Source: an uncultured Oscillospiraceae bacterium
GTDB lineage: Bacteria > Bacillota > Clostridia > Oscillospirales > Oscillospiraceae
Length of the DNA stretch: 64,000 bases
Assembly (NCBI GenBank): GCA_910587255.1
Contig: CAJUKT010000091.1
Span: forward strand, 1-64,000
Direction of reading: 5' to 3'
Translations under genes and position numbers: made by a program
The notes under the pieces: generated by a model
Told to the model about the DNA's origin: nothing
Databases searched by the model: none
The model's input: the letters and a program-made list of their open reading frames with translations, nothing else
In this document: positions 41,092 through 50,243 of the stretch, one piece after another
How the letters are laid out: every line of letters begins with the position of its first letter
Position numbering within the stretch: position 1 is the stretch's first letter

Positions 41092-43590
41092 TTACAGCTT
41101 TTTCATGTGCTGGGCGGTGAATTTCAGCATCAGACGCTTGGTGCCCACGCCGTCGAAGGCGATCTCCAGCAGGGTGTCCCCTCCCACCTTCTGGGTGGAC
41201 AGCACCATCCCCCGGCCAAAGGCCTTGTGCTCCAGCATGTCTCCCTTCTGGTAGTCGGGCAGGGCGGGGCCTGGGTCGGACAGGGCGGAGCGGAACACGG
41301 GCCGGGGGGCGGGCTTTTGCGGGCGGGGCGGAGTGTAGGCGCTGCGCCGCTCCCCGCCGCCCGGGGCGCCCTGGGGGGCGCCGCTCTGGCGGTAGGGCTC
41401 CCGGTAGGTGGACATGCGGGGGGCCTGGCTGAACTCCCAGTCCTCCCCGCCGGCCGCGGGCGCGGGGTCTAAGTAGGACCGCCCGGACTGGTCCAGCAGC
41501 TCCGGGGGGATTTCCCCGGCGAACCGGGAGGGCCGGTTGGAGCTGGTGCGGCCGAAGAGCATCCGCTGGCCCGCGCAGGTGAGGTACAGCCGCTCCTTGG
41601 CCCGGGTGAGGGCCACGTAGCACAGCCGCCGCTCCTCCTCCATCTCCTCCGCCTCGCCGATGGCCCGGATGCCGGGGAAGATGCCCTCCTCCATGCCCAC
41701 CACGAACACCGTGGGGAACTCCAGCCCCTTGGCGGAGTGCATGGTCATCATCACCACCGCGTCCTCGTCGGGGTCGTGGCTGTCCAGATCGGTGTACAGG
41801 GCGATCTCGTCCAGGAAGCCCGCTAAGGAGGGTTCCCCCTCGGCGTTCTCCACATAGCCGTTGATGGAGGTGAGCAGCTCGCGCACGTTTTCCAGCCGGG
41901 TGCGGCTCTCAATGTCGTTTTTCAGCTGGAGGGCGGCGGCATAGCCCGTCCGGGCCACCACCTCCTCATAGAAGCTGGGCAGGTCCATGGTGCGGGACAG
42001 GGCGGCGAGCTCCTCCAGCATGGCGGAAAACTGGGCCAGCTTGGGGGCGGGCTTTTGCAGCTCCGGGTAGGCGGAGGCGTTGGACGCCACCTCCCACAGG
42101 GACAGCCCCTCCCGCAAAGCGATGTCCCGGGCCCTGTCCACCGTGGTCTGGCCGATGCCCCGGGGGGGATTGTTGATGATGCGGGTGAGGCGCAGGTCGT
42201 CGGCGTGGTTGTGGATGGCGCACAGGTAGGCTAGCATGTCCTTTACCTCCGCCCGGTCGAAGAACCGGGTGCCGCCGATGACCTTGTAGGGGATGCCGCT
42301 GCGCTTGAAGGCCACCTCCAGCTGGTTGGACTGGGCGTTCATGCGGTAGAGGATGGCGTGGCTGTTCCACCGTTTTCCCGCGCGGTAGTCCTCCATCAGC
42401 TTGTCCGCCACGAACCGGGCCTCGTCGTTCTCGTTCATGGCGGTGTAGAGCTGTACCTTTTCCCCCTCCCGGCCCGCCGTCCACAGCTCCTTGCCCTTGC
42501 GGCCCTGGTTGTGGCGGATGACGGCGTTGGCGGCGGCTAGGATGCTCTTGGTGGAGCGGTAGTTCTGCTCCAGGCGGATGGTGCGGCAGCCCTTGTACTG
42601 GTCCTCGAAGGAGAGGATATTTTCGATGGTGGCCCCCCGGAAGCGGTAGATGGACTGGTCGTCGTCCCCCACCACGCAGATGTTCTCCCGGCCTCCGGCC
42701 AGCAGGGAGGAGAGCAGATATTGCAGGTTGTTGGTGTCCTGGTACTCGTCGATGAGGACGTAGCGGAATTTTTTCTGATAATATTCCAAAACGTCGTCAT
42801 GTGCCTGGAGCAGCCGAACGGTGTGGAGGATAATGTCGTCAAAGTCCAGCGCCCCGGCCTCCCACAGCCGCTTTTCGTACTCCGTATAGAGCTGGGCGAT
42901 CCTTTGCAGCCGGAAGTCGCCGGACGCCCCGCACTCCCGGGCAAAATCCGCCGCCAGCTGGAGCTTATCCTTGGCCCGGGAAATTGTGGCCAGCACCGAG
43001 CGGGCGGGGAACTGCTTGTCGTCAAAGCGCAGCTCCTTGATGCAGTCCTTCATCACCCGCTGGGAGTCGTCGGTGTCGTAGATGGTGAAGGAGGAGGGGA
43101 AGCCCAGCTTCTCAATGTCCCGGCGCAGGATGCGCACGCAGGCGGAGTGGAAGGTGGACGCCCACACGTCCCGGGCGGAGGGGCCCAGCATCTTTTCCAG
43201 CCGGGCCTTCAGCTCCCCGGCGGCCTTGTTGGTGAAGGTGATGGCGATGATGGTCCAGGGGGCGGCGGGGTCCAGGGCGCACAGCCGGTCGGCCTGGAGC
43301 CGCCCCTCTTCGGCGGGGCGGGCGGCGTAATCCCGGAGAAAGGCCAGGTCGTCCCCGCCCACCCATTCGGGCACCTCCAGGCAGTCCGAGCCCCGGCCGT
43401 AACGGATGAGGTTGGCCACCCGGTGGATGAGCACGGTGGTCTTGCCCGAACCTGCCCCCGCCAGCAGCAGCAGGGGTCCTTCGGTGGACAGCACCGCCTT
43501 GCGCTGCTCGGGGTTGAGGTTTTGATAGTTTTGGCCGATGACCTCCCGGCGGAGGCGGCAGAATTCCAGTGTCTGTTCCGGCGTCAGCAT
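41092..43590 (-). CDS. pcrA: ATP-dependent DNA helicase PcrA/UvrD
   Basis: 832 residues. Superfamily 1A 3'-5' helicase for repair and replication restart. LNPEQRKAVLSTEGPLLLLAGAGSGKTTVL (Q motif and Walker A), VLIDEYQDTNNLQ (Walker B), VGDDDQSIYRFRGA, LEQNYRSTKSIL and MTMHSAKGLEFPTVFV are all present. A proline-rich tail (about 690-770) leads to a C-terminal RNA-polymerase-binding Tudor-like domain (YQKGDMLEHKAFGRGMVLS). On the minus strand a TATAAT at 43623-43628 lies just upstream. Confidence 0.96.
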   Translation of the reverse strand: MLTPEQTLEFCRLRREVIGQNYQNLNPEQRKAVLSTEGPLLLLAGAGSGKTTVLIHRVANLIRYGRGSDCLEVPEWVGGDDLAFLRDYAARPAEEGRLQADRLCALDPAAPWTIIAITFTNKAAGELKARLEKMLGPSARDVWASTFHSACVRILRRDIEKLGFPSSFTIYDTDDSQRVMKDCIKELRFDDKQFPARSVLATISRAKDKLQLAADFARECGASGDFRLQRIAQLYTEYEKRLWEAGALDFDDIILHTVRLLQAHDDVLEYYQKKFRYVLIDEYQDTNNLQYLLSSLLAGGRENICVVGDDDQSIYRFRGATIENILSFEDQYKGCRTIRLEQNYRSTKSILAAANAVIRHNQGRKGKELWTAGREGEKVQLYTAMNENDEARFVADKLMEDYRAGKRWNSHAILYRMNAQSNQLEVAFKRSGIPYKVIGGTRFFDRAEVKDMLAYLCAIHNHADDLRLTRIINNPPRGIGQTTVDRARDIALREGLSLWEVASNASAYPELQKPAPKLAQFSAMLEELAALSRTMDLPSFYEEVVARTGYAAALQLKNDIESRTRLENVRELLTSINGYVENAEGEPSLAGFLDEIALYTDLDSHDPDEDAVVMMTMHSAKGLEFPTVFVVGMEEGIFPGIRAIGEAEEMEEERRLCYVALTRAKERLYLTCAGQRMLFGRTSSNRPSRFAGEIPPELLDQSGRSYLDPAPAAGGEDWEFSQAPRMSTYREPYRQSGAPQGAPGGGERRSAYTPPRPQKPAPRPVFRSALSDPGPALPDYQKGDMLEHKAFGRGMVLSTQKVGGDTLLEIAFDGVGTKRLMLKFTAQHMKKL

Positions 43591-43662
43591 ATGTAATCAG
43601 ATTCCTTTCGTCAAGTAGAGACATTATACCAGACCGGGCCGGAAAAGTACAGGGGTGTTCTG

Positions 43663-43691
43663 TTGCCAAAGAGGAACCGGCATGATAGAAT
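43663..43691 (+). promoter_or_regulatory. Promoter of GNAT gene
   Basis: TTGCCA, 17 bp, TAGAAT; about 32 bp before the start codon. Confidence 0.6.
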
Positions 43692-43723
43692 GAACGCGAA
43701 TCAACCGAATGGGAGGCTTGGCC

Positions 43724-44197
43724 ATGGATCAGATATCGCTGTGCGTTATGACGCGGGAGCTCTGCCACCGGCTGTACCAGGGCTGGGAAAACGACCCGGC
43801 CATATATATGGACATGGCGCTGTTCTCACCCTATCGGTACGATCAAGAGGCGGTAGACAGGTATTTTGACGCAAAGCAGACGCCGGACCGCGTCCTCTTT
43901 GCGGTTTTGAAGGACGGCGTGCCGATAGGGGAGCTGCAATTGAAGCAGATCGACCGGGAGAAACGGGAGTGCACCCTCAGCGTCCATATGCAGAACGACG
44001 GGGTAAAGGGCCGGGGCTATGGGACGCAGGCGGAGCGGCTGGCCCTTCGATACGCCTTTGATGTTTTGGGCATGGGGGCGGTCAATGCGGACACCGTGGT
44101 TAAAAACACCCGCAGCCAGCACATTTTGGAAAAGCTCGGCTTTCAGCATGTGAGGGACGAGGGGGATTTTCGCTATTATTGCTGCCGGCGGGAATAG
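43724..44197 (+). CDS. GNAT acetyltransferase, RimJ/RimL-like
   Basis: 157 residues from ATG 43724 (GGGAGG upstream; ATG 43709 lies before the ribosome-binding site). The acetyl-CoA pocket is in VHMQNDGVKGRGYGTQAERLALRYAFDVLG, then VVKNTRSQHILEKLGFQHV near the C-terminus. The compact LQLKQIDREKRECTLSVHM middle is typical of RimJ/RimL N-acetyltransferases. The substrate is unknown. Single gene with its own promoter and terminator. Confidence 0.9.
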   Translation: MDQISLCVMTRELCHRLYQGWENDPAIYMDMALFSPYRYDQEAVDRYFDAKQTPDRVLFAVLKDGVPIGELQLKQIDREKRECTLSVHMQNDGVKGRGYGTQAERLALRYAFDVLGMGAVNADTVVKNTRSQHILEKLGFQHVRDEGDFRYYCCRRE

Positions 44198-44198
44198 G

Positions 44199-44234
44199 GA
44201 GGACGCCGGGGCCACAGGCCCCGGCGTCCTCTTT
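44199..44234. terminator. Convergent terminator after GNAT gene
   Basis: A perfect 15-bp stem (44199-44213 with 44217-44231), ACA loop, then TTT. Confidence 0.88.
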
Positions 44235-44247
44235 CCCAACTAAGTAA

Positions 44248-44991
44248 TCACACGCCCTGCTCCAACAGTCCCCGCAGGCGGCGGCACCGCTGCTGGCAGG
44301 CATCGGCCAGCTCGCCGTACAGCTCCAGCATGTCCGGGTCCTCCCAGTCGTCGGCGGCCAGGCGGAAGGCGGTCTCCTGGCGCTGCTCCGCCTGGTGGCG
44401 GCTGCGCAGCGCCCCCCAGTAGGACGGGATGGCGGGCGCGCCCAGCAGCTCGGTGGGCCAGTAGCGCAGCCCGGTGAGCAGGAAATAGGCGGCCGACAGC
44501 TTCCGGGCGTGCTTATGCAGCTCCCCGGCCAGGCTGTTGAGCGCCCTGGCGTCCGTCCCCCGGGCCCGGCGGGCCAGGTGGCGGTAGAACTGCCAGCCCT
44601 CCAGCGCGTCCATCACGTGGCGGCGCAGGCGGGCGGCCCGGTCGTCGCCGCCCTGGGGCTCCTCCCAGAGGGCGGGCAGGTCGCCGCCCCAGCCGTTCCC
44701 CTCCTGGGGCGGCAGGTCCCCGGCGGGCGGGCCGGGGGGCTGGGGAGCTGGGGCCTCCTCCATGGGGGGAGCCTCCGGGGGGGCGGCGTCCCCGTCGGAC
44801 CGGCACGACTGGGGCAGGCCCTCCCCGTCCTGGCGCATCAGGTCCTTCAGGCACTGGCAGGATACGTCTCCTCCGCCGGATGGGCCGGGCCGGATGGGGC
44901 TGCTGTCCTCCGGCCGCCCCGCCATCACCCGCTGCCACACCCGCTGGAATACCTCCTGGTCCTTCAGCGCGCATGGGATCATATCTTCCAT
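44248..44991 (-). CDS. Ferritin-like helical-domain protein with Pro-rich linker
   Basis: 247 residues; ATG 44991 is preferred because AAGGAGG lies 11 bases upstream (GTG 45003 would touch it). The N-terminus MEDMIPCALKDQEVFQRVWQRVM is followed by a low-complexity proline/glycine/alanine linker (about 60-115). A C-terminal helical bundle (RRHVMDALEGWQFYRHLARRA and LAGELHKHARKLSAAYFLLTG) follows. The ELHKH and YFLLTG pieces recall rubrerythrin/ferritin-like helices, but a complete di-iron ligand set is not evident. Function unknown. Confidence 0.65.
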   Translation of the reverse strand: MEDMIPCALKDQEVFQRVWQRVMAGRPEDSSPIRPGPSGGGDVSCQCLKDLMRQDGEGLPQSCRSDGDAAPPEAPPMEEAPAPQPPGPPAGDLPPQEGNGWGGDLPALWEEPQGGDDRAARLRRHVMDALEGWQFYRHLARRARGTDARALNSLAGELHKHARKLSAAYFLLTGLRYWPTELLGAPAIPSYWGALRSRHQAEQRQETAFRLAADDWEDPDMLELYGELADACQQRCRRLRGLLEQGV

Positions 44992-45048
44992 GTGGGTAAA
45001 CACCTCCTTTGCCCCACATTCTATGTGGGAAGGGAGGCGTTTGCCAAT

Positions 45049-45681
45049 CTATTTGCGCACCAGCTCCTGGAAGGAGAGGATATAGCGGCTGCACGCCGCC
45101 TTCAACTCCTCCTGGCGGCCTGCGTAGTAGCCGTCGTACACCCCTACGGCGGTCATGCCCGCCTTTTGGGCGGTGGCGCAGTTGTCCGGGCTGTCGTCGA
45201 AGAGGACGCAGTCCCCCAGGGGGACGCCCAGCAGGCGGCCCAGCGCCACAAAGCACTGGGGGTCGCGTTTTTCCAGGCCGATCTCCTCGGCGAAGACAAT
45301 GTGGCCGAACAGGTCCGTGAGCTGAAACCGGTCCAGAACCGCCCGGCACATGGCGGGGCGGCAGGCGGTGAATACGGCCATGGGGCGGCCCTCCGCCCGG
45401 CACTGGCGCAGGTAGTCCTCCGCTCCGGGCTTGAGCCGGGCCAGCTCCCGGTAATGGAGGCCGGCCATGGCGTCCCACTCCGACATGATATCCTGTGGGG
45501 ACTCGGGCAGATGATAGTACTCCTTGGTGAATTGGGCGGCGAGGGGGAAGATGGACCGCTCCACCACCCGCTGGTACTCAGGGGTGTGGGGCAGGCCCCG
45601 CCGGGCCAGGAATTCCCGGTCCACGTCCAGCCAGACGCCGTTGGTGTCGGTAATGGTGCCGTCCAGGTCAAATATGTACAT
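45049..45681 (-). CDS. HAD-superfamily hydrolase, phosphoglycolate phosphatase-like
   Basis: 210 residues from ATG 45681 (AAGGAG about 8 bases upstream; GTG 45690 is too close to it). MYIFDLDGTITDTNG is motif I, FTACRP motif II, a lysine in GLEKRDPQ motif III and VLFDDSPDN motif IV, with a helical cap between. Belongs to the HAD subfamily IA group. The substrate is unknown. Encoded upstream of the ferritin-like gene with a CCCACAT/ATGTGGG hairpin between. Confidence 0.88.
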   Translation of the reverse strand: MYIFDLDGTITDTNGVWLDVDREFLARRGLPHTPEYQRVVERSIFPLAAQFTKEYYHLPESPQDIMSEWDAMAGLHYRELARLKPGAEDYLRQCRAEGRPMAVFTACRPAMCRAVLDRFQLTDLFGHIVFAEEIGLEKRDPQCFVALGRLLGVPLGDCVLFDDSPDNCATAQKAGMTAVGVYDGYYAGRQEELKAACSRYILSFQELVRK

Positions 45682-45763
45682 CAAATCCACTCCTTATTTG
45701 TCCCCTCAGCATACCAGATCGGGGGGGATTTGACAAGTCCCGTCAGAAAATTCCCCCGCCGCG

Positions 45764-45792
45764 TTGACTTGGCCCCCCGTTATGGATAAAAT
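45764..45792 (+). promoter_or_regulatory. comEC-holA promoter
   Basis: TTGACT, 17 bp, TAAAAT, 35 bp before comEC. Confidence 0.75.
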
Positions 45793-45826
45793 AAAGAAAG
45801 AGCGCTGGAAGGGAGGGGGAGGCGGT

Positions 45827-48244
45827 ATGCGGAAGCTGGCATGGTTTTCCGGCGGCTTCGCCGCCGCCTGCCTGTGGGCGTGCTATTTTGAGGCGGACGG
45901 GCCGGCGTTTTTGGCAGCCGCCGCCCTGCTGGGGCTGGCGTTGGCGGTGTGGCTGTCCGTCCGGCCCGGGGACAGGGAGTCCCCCATCCTTCTGCGCAAG
46001 CCCCGGGACAAAGGGGCGCTGTCCCGGTATGTCCGCTGGCAGTGCTCCCGGCGGGCGGTGGCCTTTTGCCTGGGCGGGGTGCTGGCGCTGGGATGGGCCG
46101 GGGCGTACTTCGCCCTGTTCCGGGCCCCTGCGGAGGGCTGGGTGGGGGAGGATGTGGCCTTCTCCGGGGAGGTAGCTTCCTATCCCGTGCCCACCTCCAT
46201 CGGCGGGTATTCCGTCACCGTCCGCCTGGACGGCGGCTTTTTCGCGCCGGACGCCCTGGCCTACGGCCCGGAGGACTGGGGCGGGCTGAAGCCGGGGGAC
46301 CGGCTCGCCTGCTCCGCCCGGGTGCGGCTGTCCGACCGCGCCTACGGAGACGAGACCACCTACTATACCGCCAAGGGGGTATACCTGCTGGCGTATTGCG
46401 GCGGGGATGCGGACATTGAGGCCGCCGGACGGGTTCCCCTGCGCCACTGGCCTGCTCTGTGCGCCCGCGGGCTTAGGGACGGCATTTATGCCGCCTTTGA
46501 CGAAACCGCCGCCCCCATCGCCGCCGCCGTCACCCTGGGGGACAAAACCGGGCTGGACGGGACGCTCTATTCCGCCTTTAACCGGGCGGGGCTGATGCAC
46601 GGGCTGGTGGTGTCCGGGTTCCACATCTCCTTCCTGGTGGGGCTGGGGCTGCTGCTGTGCGGGAACAATCGGAAAACCGCCCTGGCCATGGCCCCGCTGC
46701 TGCTGTTTTACGCCCTGATGGCTGGGGGAGCCCCGTCGGCCCTCCGGGCGGTGATCATGCAGTGCGCCCTGCTGGCCGCGCCCCTGGCGGGGCGGGAAGG
46801 GGACGGGCCGTCCGCCTTGGGGGCGGCGCTGCTGGTGCTGCTGATCCAAAACCCCTTTGCCGCGGCCAGCGTGGGCCTGCAATTGTCCTTCGCGTCGGTG
46901 GCGGGCATCCAGCTGGCGGCGGAACCCCTGTTTCGCTGGATGTACCGTCCCCTCAGGCACAAGCCCCCGCCCAAGGGGGCGTGGGGAAAGCTTTTGCTGT
47001 GGAAGGCGGGGCGGATGGCGCTCACCAGCGTGTCCACCGCCCTGGGGGCGATGCTGTTCACCGTCCCCCTCATCGCCCTGTACTTCGGGCAGATCCTGAT
47101 TTTGTCGCCCCTGTCCTCCGTGCTGGCGCTGTGGGCGCTGTCTCTGCTGATGGTGTGCGCCCTGGCGCTGGGGACGCTGGCGGTGTTCCTCCCCGGTCCG
47201 GCCGCTGTCTTGGGGGCTGCCGCCGGACTGCTGGGCCGGTACGCCCGGTGGGTGGTCCTGCTGCTGGGGAAGTTCCCTTTCGCCTCGCTGGGGGCGGACA
47301 ACCCGTACTGCATGATCTGGCTGGCGGGGGCGTATCTGGCCCTTCTGGCGGCGACTGTGGGAAAGCAGCGGCCAAAGCGGCCCCTGGTTCCGGCGCTGGC
47401 GCTGGCCCTTGCGCTGTGCGCCGCCATCGGGTTGGGACGGCTGGAGGCGGAGCGCGCCGGTCTGACAATCACCGCCCTGGACGTGGGCCAGGGCTCGTCC
47501 ACCGCGCTGCTGTCGGCGGGGAGGGCGGCGCTGGTGGACTGCGGCGGAAACGGCTCCCGCAGCGCCGGGGACACGGCGGCGGACTATTTTGCCGCCATGG
47601 GCCGCACCCGGCTGGACGTGTTGGTACTCACCCACCTGGACACGGACCACATCAACGGGGTGGAGCAGCTCTTTTACCGCATGAAGGTGGAGCGGGTGGC
47701 AATTCCCGCGGAGGAGGGGGAAGCGGACGCGCTGGGCCGCCTGCGGGCGCTGGCCCGGGCGGAGGGCGCCGAGGTGGTGCTGGTGGACGGCACGCAGACC
47801 CTTCCCCTGGGGGAGGCGGCGCTGACCCTGTACCCGCCCCTGGGCGCGGGGCGCTCCAACGAGTCGGGGCTGTTTGCCCTTTGCAGCTACAGGGACTTCG
47901 ACGTGCTCATCACCGGGGACGCCGACGCCTTTGTGGAGAAAATGCTGGTGAAATACCAGCCCATCCCGGACGTGGAGGTGCTGCTGGCGGGCCACCACGG
48001 CTCTAAAAACTCCAGCTGCGGGGAATTCCTCCGGGCCGTGTCGCCCGAGCTGGTGCTGATCTCCGCCGGGGCAAACAACGCCTACGGCCACCCCGCGCCC
48101 GAGACGCTGGAGCGGCTGGAGGCGGCGGGGGCGGCGGTCTACCGCACCGATGAGGACGGCTCGGTCACCGTCCGGGTGCGGGGGGACCGGGTGGGAATTT
48201 ACACGACGAAAGGGGGCGGTCTCCATGCCGCCGAAAAAGGATAA
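45827..48244 (+). CDS. comEC: ComEC/Rec2-family DNA uptake channel
   Basis: 805 residues from ATG 45827, with GGAAGGGAGGGGGAGG upstream. Order: N-terminal helices and DUF4131 OB-like domain (to about 215), Competence domain with many helices (ITLGDKTGLDG, HGLVVSGFHISFLVGLGLLL), then a metallo-beta-lactamase domain (LDVGQGSSTALL, LVDCGGN, LTHLDTDHINGV, ITGDAD, AGHHGSKNS). It should thread single-stranded DNA across the membrane. No other competence genes are in the window. It overlaps holA by 20 bp. Confidence 0.95.
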   Translation: MRKLAWFSGGFAAACLWACYFEADGPAFLAAAALLGLALAVWLSVRPGDRESPILLRKPRDKGALSRYVRWQCSRRAVAFCLGGVLALGWAGAYFALFRAPAEGWVGEDVAFSGEVASYPVPTSIGGYSVTVRLDGGFFAPDALAYGPEDWGGLKPGDRLACSARVRLSDRAYGDETTYYTAKGVYLLAYCGGDADIEAAGRVPLRHWPALCARGLRDGIYAAFDETAAPIAAAVTLGDKTGLDGTLYSAFNRAGLMHGLVVSGFHISFLVGLGLLLCGNNRKTALAMAPLLLFYALMAGGAPSALRAVIMQCALLAAPLAGREGDGPSALGAALLVLLIQNPFAAASVGLQLSFASVAGIQLAAEPLFRWMYRPLRHKPPPKGAWGKLLLWKAGRMALTSVSTALGAMLFTVPLIALYFGQILILSPLSSVLALWALSLLMVCALALGTLAVFLPGPAAVLGAAAGLLGRYARWVVLLLGKFPFASLGADNPYCMIWLAGAYLALLAATVGKQRPKRPLVPALALALALCAAIGLGRLEAERAGLTITALDVGQGSSTALLSAGRAALVDCGGNGSRSAGDTAADYFAAMGRTRLDVLVLTHLDTDHINGVEQLFYRMKVERVAIPAEEGEADALGRLRALARAEGAEVVLVDGTQTLPLGEAALTLYPPLGAGRSNESGLFALCSYRDFDVLITGDADAFVEKMLVKYQPIPDVEVLLAGHHGSKNSSCGEFLRAVSPELVLISAGANNAYGHPAPETLERLEAAGAAVYRTDEDGSVTVRVRGDRVGIYTTKGGGLHAAEKG

Positions 48245-49289
48245 AGCGGACAACACCGCCATGCGGGAGCTGAAGCGGGCCATCAAGGAGGGCGCGCCCA
48301 AAAAGCTCTACCTCTTCCACGGGGAGGAGGCGTTTTTGCGGGAGTACTATCTGGGGCAGCTCAAGCAGGCCCTGCTGCCCGCCGGGCTGGAGGAGTTCAA
48401 CCTGCACGCCGCCCAGGGGAAGGACTGCTCGGTGGACTGGATCGAGCAGGCGGCGGACTGCCTGCCCATGATGAGCGGGCGCACCCTGGTCATTGTCACC
48501 GACTTCGACCTGTACGGCCTGGGGGAAAAGCCCCGGGAGCGGCTGGTGAAGGTGCTGGAGGAGCTGCCGGACTATTGCTGCATGGTGTTTGTATACGACC
48601 TGCTGCCCTACAAGGCGGACGGGCGGTCCAAGCTGGCGGGGCTGCTCAAGCGGGAGGGGGCGGTGGTGGATTTCCAGCGGCAGAGCCAGGGGGATCTGAC
48701 CGACTGGATCTGCCGCCAGTTTAAAAAGGCAGGCAAGGGCGTGGACACCGAGGACGCCCGCTACCTCATCTTTTTGTGCGGCGACTTGATGAACACCCTG
48801 TCGGCGGAGATCGCCAAAATTGCCGCCTATTCCCCTCACACCCGGGTCACCCGGGAGGATATGGACGCGGTGACCATCCCCCAGATCGACGCGGTGGTGT
48901 TCCAGATGACCGACGCCATGGCCCGCAAGGATTTCGACAAGGCCGCCTCGGTGCTGGCCGACCTGCTCCACAGCCAGCAGCCTCCCATCATGATCCTGGC
49001 CGCCATGGGCAAGTACTTCCGGCAGCTGTACACCGCCCGGCTGTACCTGGACAGGGGGAAGGGCCGGGGCGAATTCATGGAGCTGTGGGGGATGAAGTCG
49101 GGCTACCAGGCGGACAAGCTGATGGACGCCGCCCGGCGGTTCTCCCTGCCCTGGTGCCGGTACGCCGTGGGGCGGTGCGCCCAGGCGGATATCGAGCTGA
49201 AATCCTCCTACGGCCAGGAGCGGGAGCTGCTGACAGGGCTGCTGATGGAGCTGGCCTCGGGCCGGAGGGCGGCGGTTACTGTTTCTTGA
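48225..49289 (+). CDS. holA: DNA polymerase III delta subunit
   Basis: 354 residues from ATG 48225, inside the 3' end of comEC. Opens the sliding clamp in the clamp-loader complex. KLYLFHGEEAFLREYYLGQLK at the N-terminus, PMMSGRTLVIVTDFDL, KADGRSKLAGLLKREG and SSYGQERELLTGLLMELA near the C-terminus fit HolA. comEC-holA is a standard Firmicutes pair. Confidence 0.94.
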   Translation: MPPKKDKADNTAMRELKRAIKEGAPKKLYLFHGEEAFLREYYLGQLKQALLPAGLEEFNLHAAQGKDCSVDWIEQAADCLPMMSGRTLVIVTDFDLYGLGEKPRERLVKVLEELPDYCCMVFVYDLLPYKADGRSKLAGLLKREGAVVDFQRQSQGDLTDWICRQFKKAGKGVDTEDARYLIFLCGDLMNTLSAEIAKIAAYSPHTRVTREDMDAVTIPQIDAVVFQMTDAMARKDFDKAASVLADLLHSQQPPIMILAAMGKYFRQLYTARLYLDRGKGRGEFMELWGMKSGYQADKLMDAARRFSLPWCRYAVGRCAQADIELKSSYGQERELLTGLLMELASGRRAAVTVS

Positions 49290-49386
49290 AAGAAAAAGTA
49301 ACCAAGCTTTAAGCTCGTGACCGGCAAAGCTGTGAGCGTTCTATTTCTGGCCGGCAACGGAGCTGCTTTGTATCTGGGAGATTACT

Positions 49387-49974
49387 ATGAGAATTCAAGA
49401 AGCTATTGTAGTAGAAGGCCGGTACGACAAGGCCGCAGTGGCGGCGGTGGCGGACACCCTGATTTTGGAGACGGCGGGCTTCGGGGTGTTCAAGGACGCC
49501 GAGCGGCTGGCGCTTCTGCGCAGGCTGGCCGAACAGCGGGGGCTGATTGTGCTCACCGACTCGGACGGCGCGGGATTCGTCATCCGCAGCTACCTGAAGG
49601 GGGCCATCCCCAGGGGACAGGTGAAGCACGCCTATATCCCGGACGTGACGGGCAAGGAGCGGCGCAAGCGCGCCCCGGGAAAAGAGGGCAAGCTGGGGGT
49701 GGAGGGGATGAAGCCCGATGTGCTGCGGCAGGCCATCCTCCGCGCCGGGGCCACGGTGCTGGACGGCTCCGCCCCCTGCCGCCCGGCGGGAGACCTGACG
49801 GCGGCGGACCTGTTTGCGCTGGGGCTGTCCGGCGTGCCGGAGGCGGCGGCGCGCAGGGCGGCGCTCCTGCGGCGGCTGGACCTGCCCGAGCACATGAGCG
49901 CCAAGGCGATGACGGCGGCGCTCAACGCGCTGTACACGCCGGAGGAGCTGGACGAAGTGTTGAAGGATCTGTAA
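49387..49974 (+). CDS. rnmV: Ribonuclease M5
   Basis: 195 residues, normal. Matures 5S rRNA. TOPRIM domain with Glu10 in VVEGRYD and Asp58/Asp60 in LTDSDGAG; YIPDVTGKERRKRAPGKEGKLGVEGM is the diagnostic M5 segment. GGGAG is 7 bases before ATG 49387. Usually next to ksgA; here ksgA is absent and a repeat-bearing gap and rpiB follow. Confidence 0.95.
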   Translation: MRIQEAIVVEGRYDKAAVAAVADTLILETAGFGVFKDAERLALLRRLAEQRGLIVLTDSDGAGFVIRSYLKGAIPRGQVKHAYIPDVTGKERRKRAPGKEGKLGVEGMKPDVLRQAILRAGATVLDGSAPCRPAGDLTAADLFALGLSGVPEAAARRAALLRRLDLPEHMSAKAMTAALNALYTPEELDEVLKDL

Positions 49975-49976
49975 AA

Positions 49977-50232
49977 ACGGCGCCTCCCAGGGGGAGGCGC
50001 CGTGAGCTTGTGGAAAAAGCCTCGCAGAGTTCGCGCCCGCAGGCGCGAAGAAAATGAAAACCGTTTTCCCCGGCGACCTGTGCGTCGGAGAAAACACTTC
50101 TCGGCCGAACAGTGTGCGAGTTGGCCGCCTCAGGCGGACAACGAGTGCGCGCATGAGGCCGCAGCTTTTCCCGTCGGAAAAGGCAAAGCCTTTTTCGACG
50201 GACTGACGGCGCCTCCCAGGGGGAGGCGCCGT
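49977..50232. repeat. Duplicated terminator flanking a ~200-bp hairpin-rich insert
   Basis: The same 27-bp terminator (10-bp stem GGCGCCTCCC/GGGAGGCGCC) occurs at 49977-50003 and 50206-50232. The 202 bases between hold short inverted repeats (GCGCCCGCAGGCGC; CCGGCG..CGTCGG; GGCCGCCTCAGGCGG; TCGG..AAAAGGC) and no plausible ORF. The second copy also faces rpiB, whose stop is at 50244. Confidence 0.8.
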
Positions 50233-50243
50233 TTGCTTCTGGT

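Noticed and set aside
45743..48301. 852-codon open frame on the minus strand opposite comEC
   Set aside because: Low-complexity Gln/Gly/Pro/Arg translation with no domain; comEC on the other strand is unambiguous.
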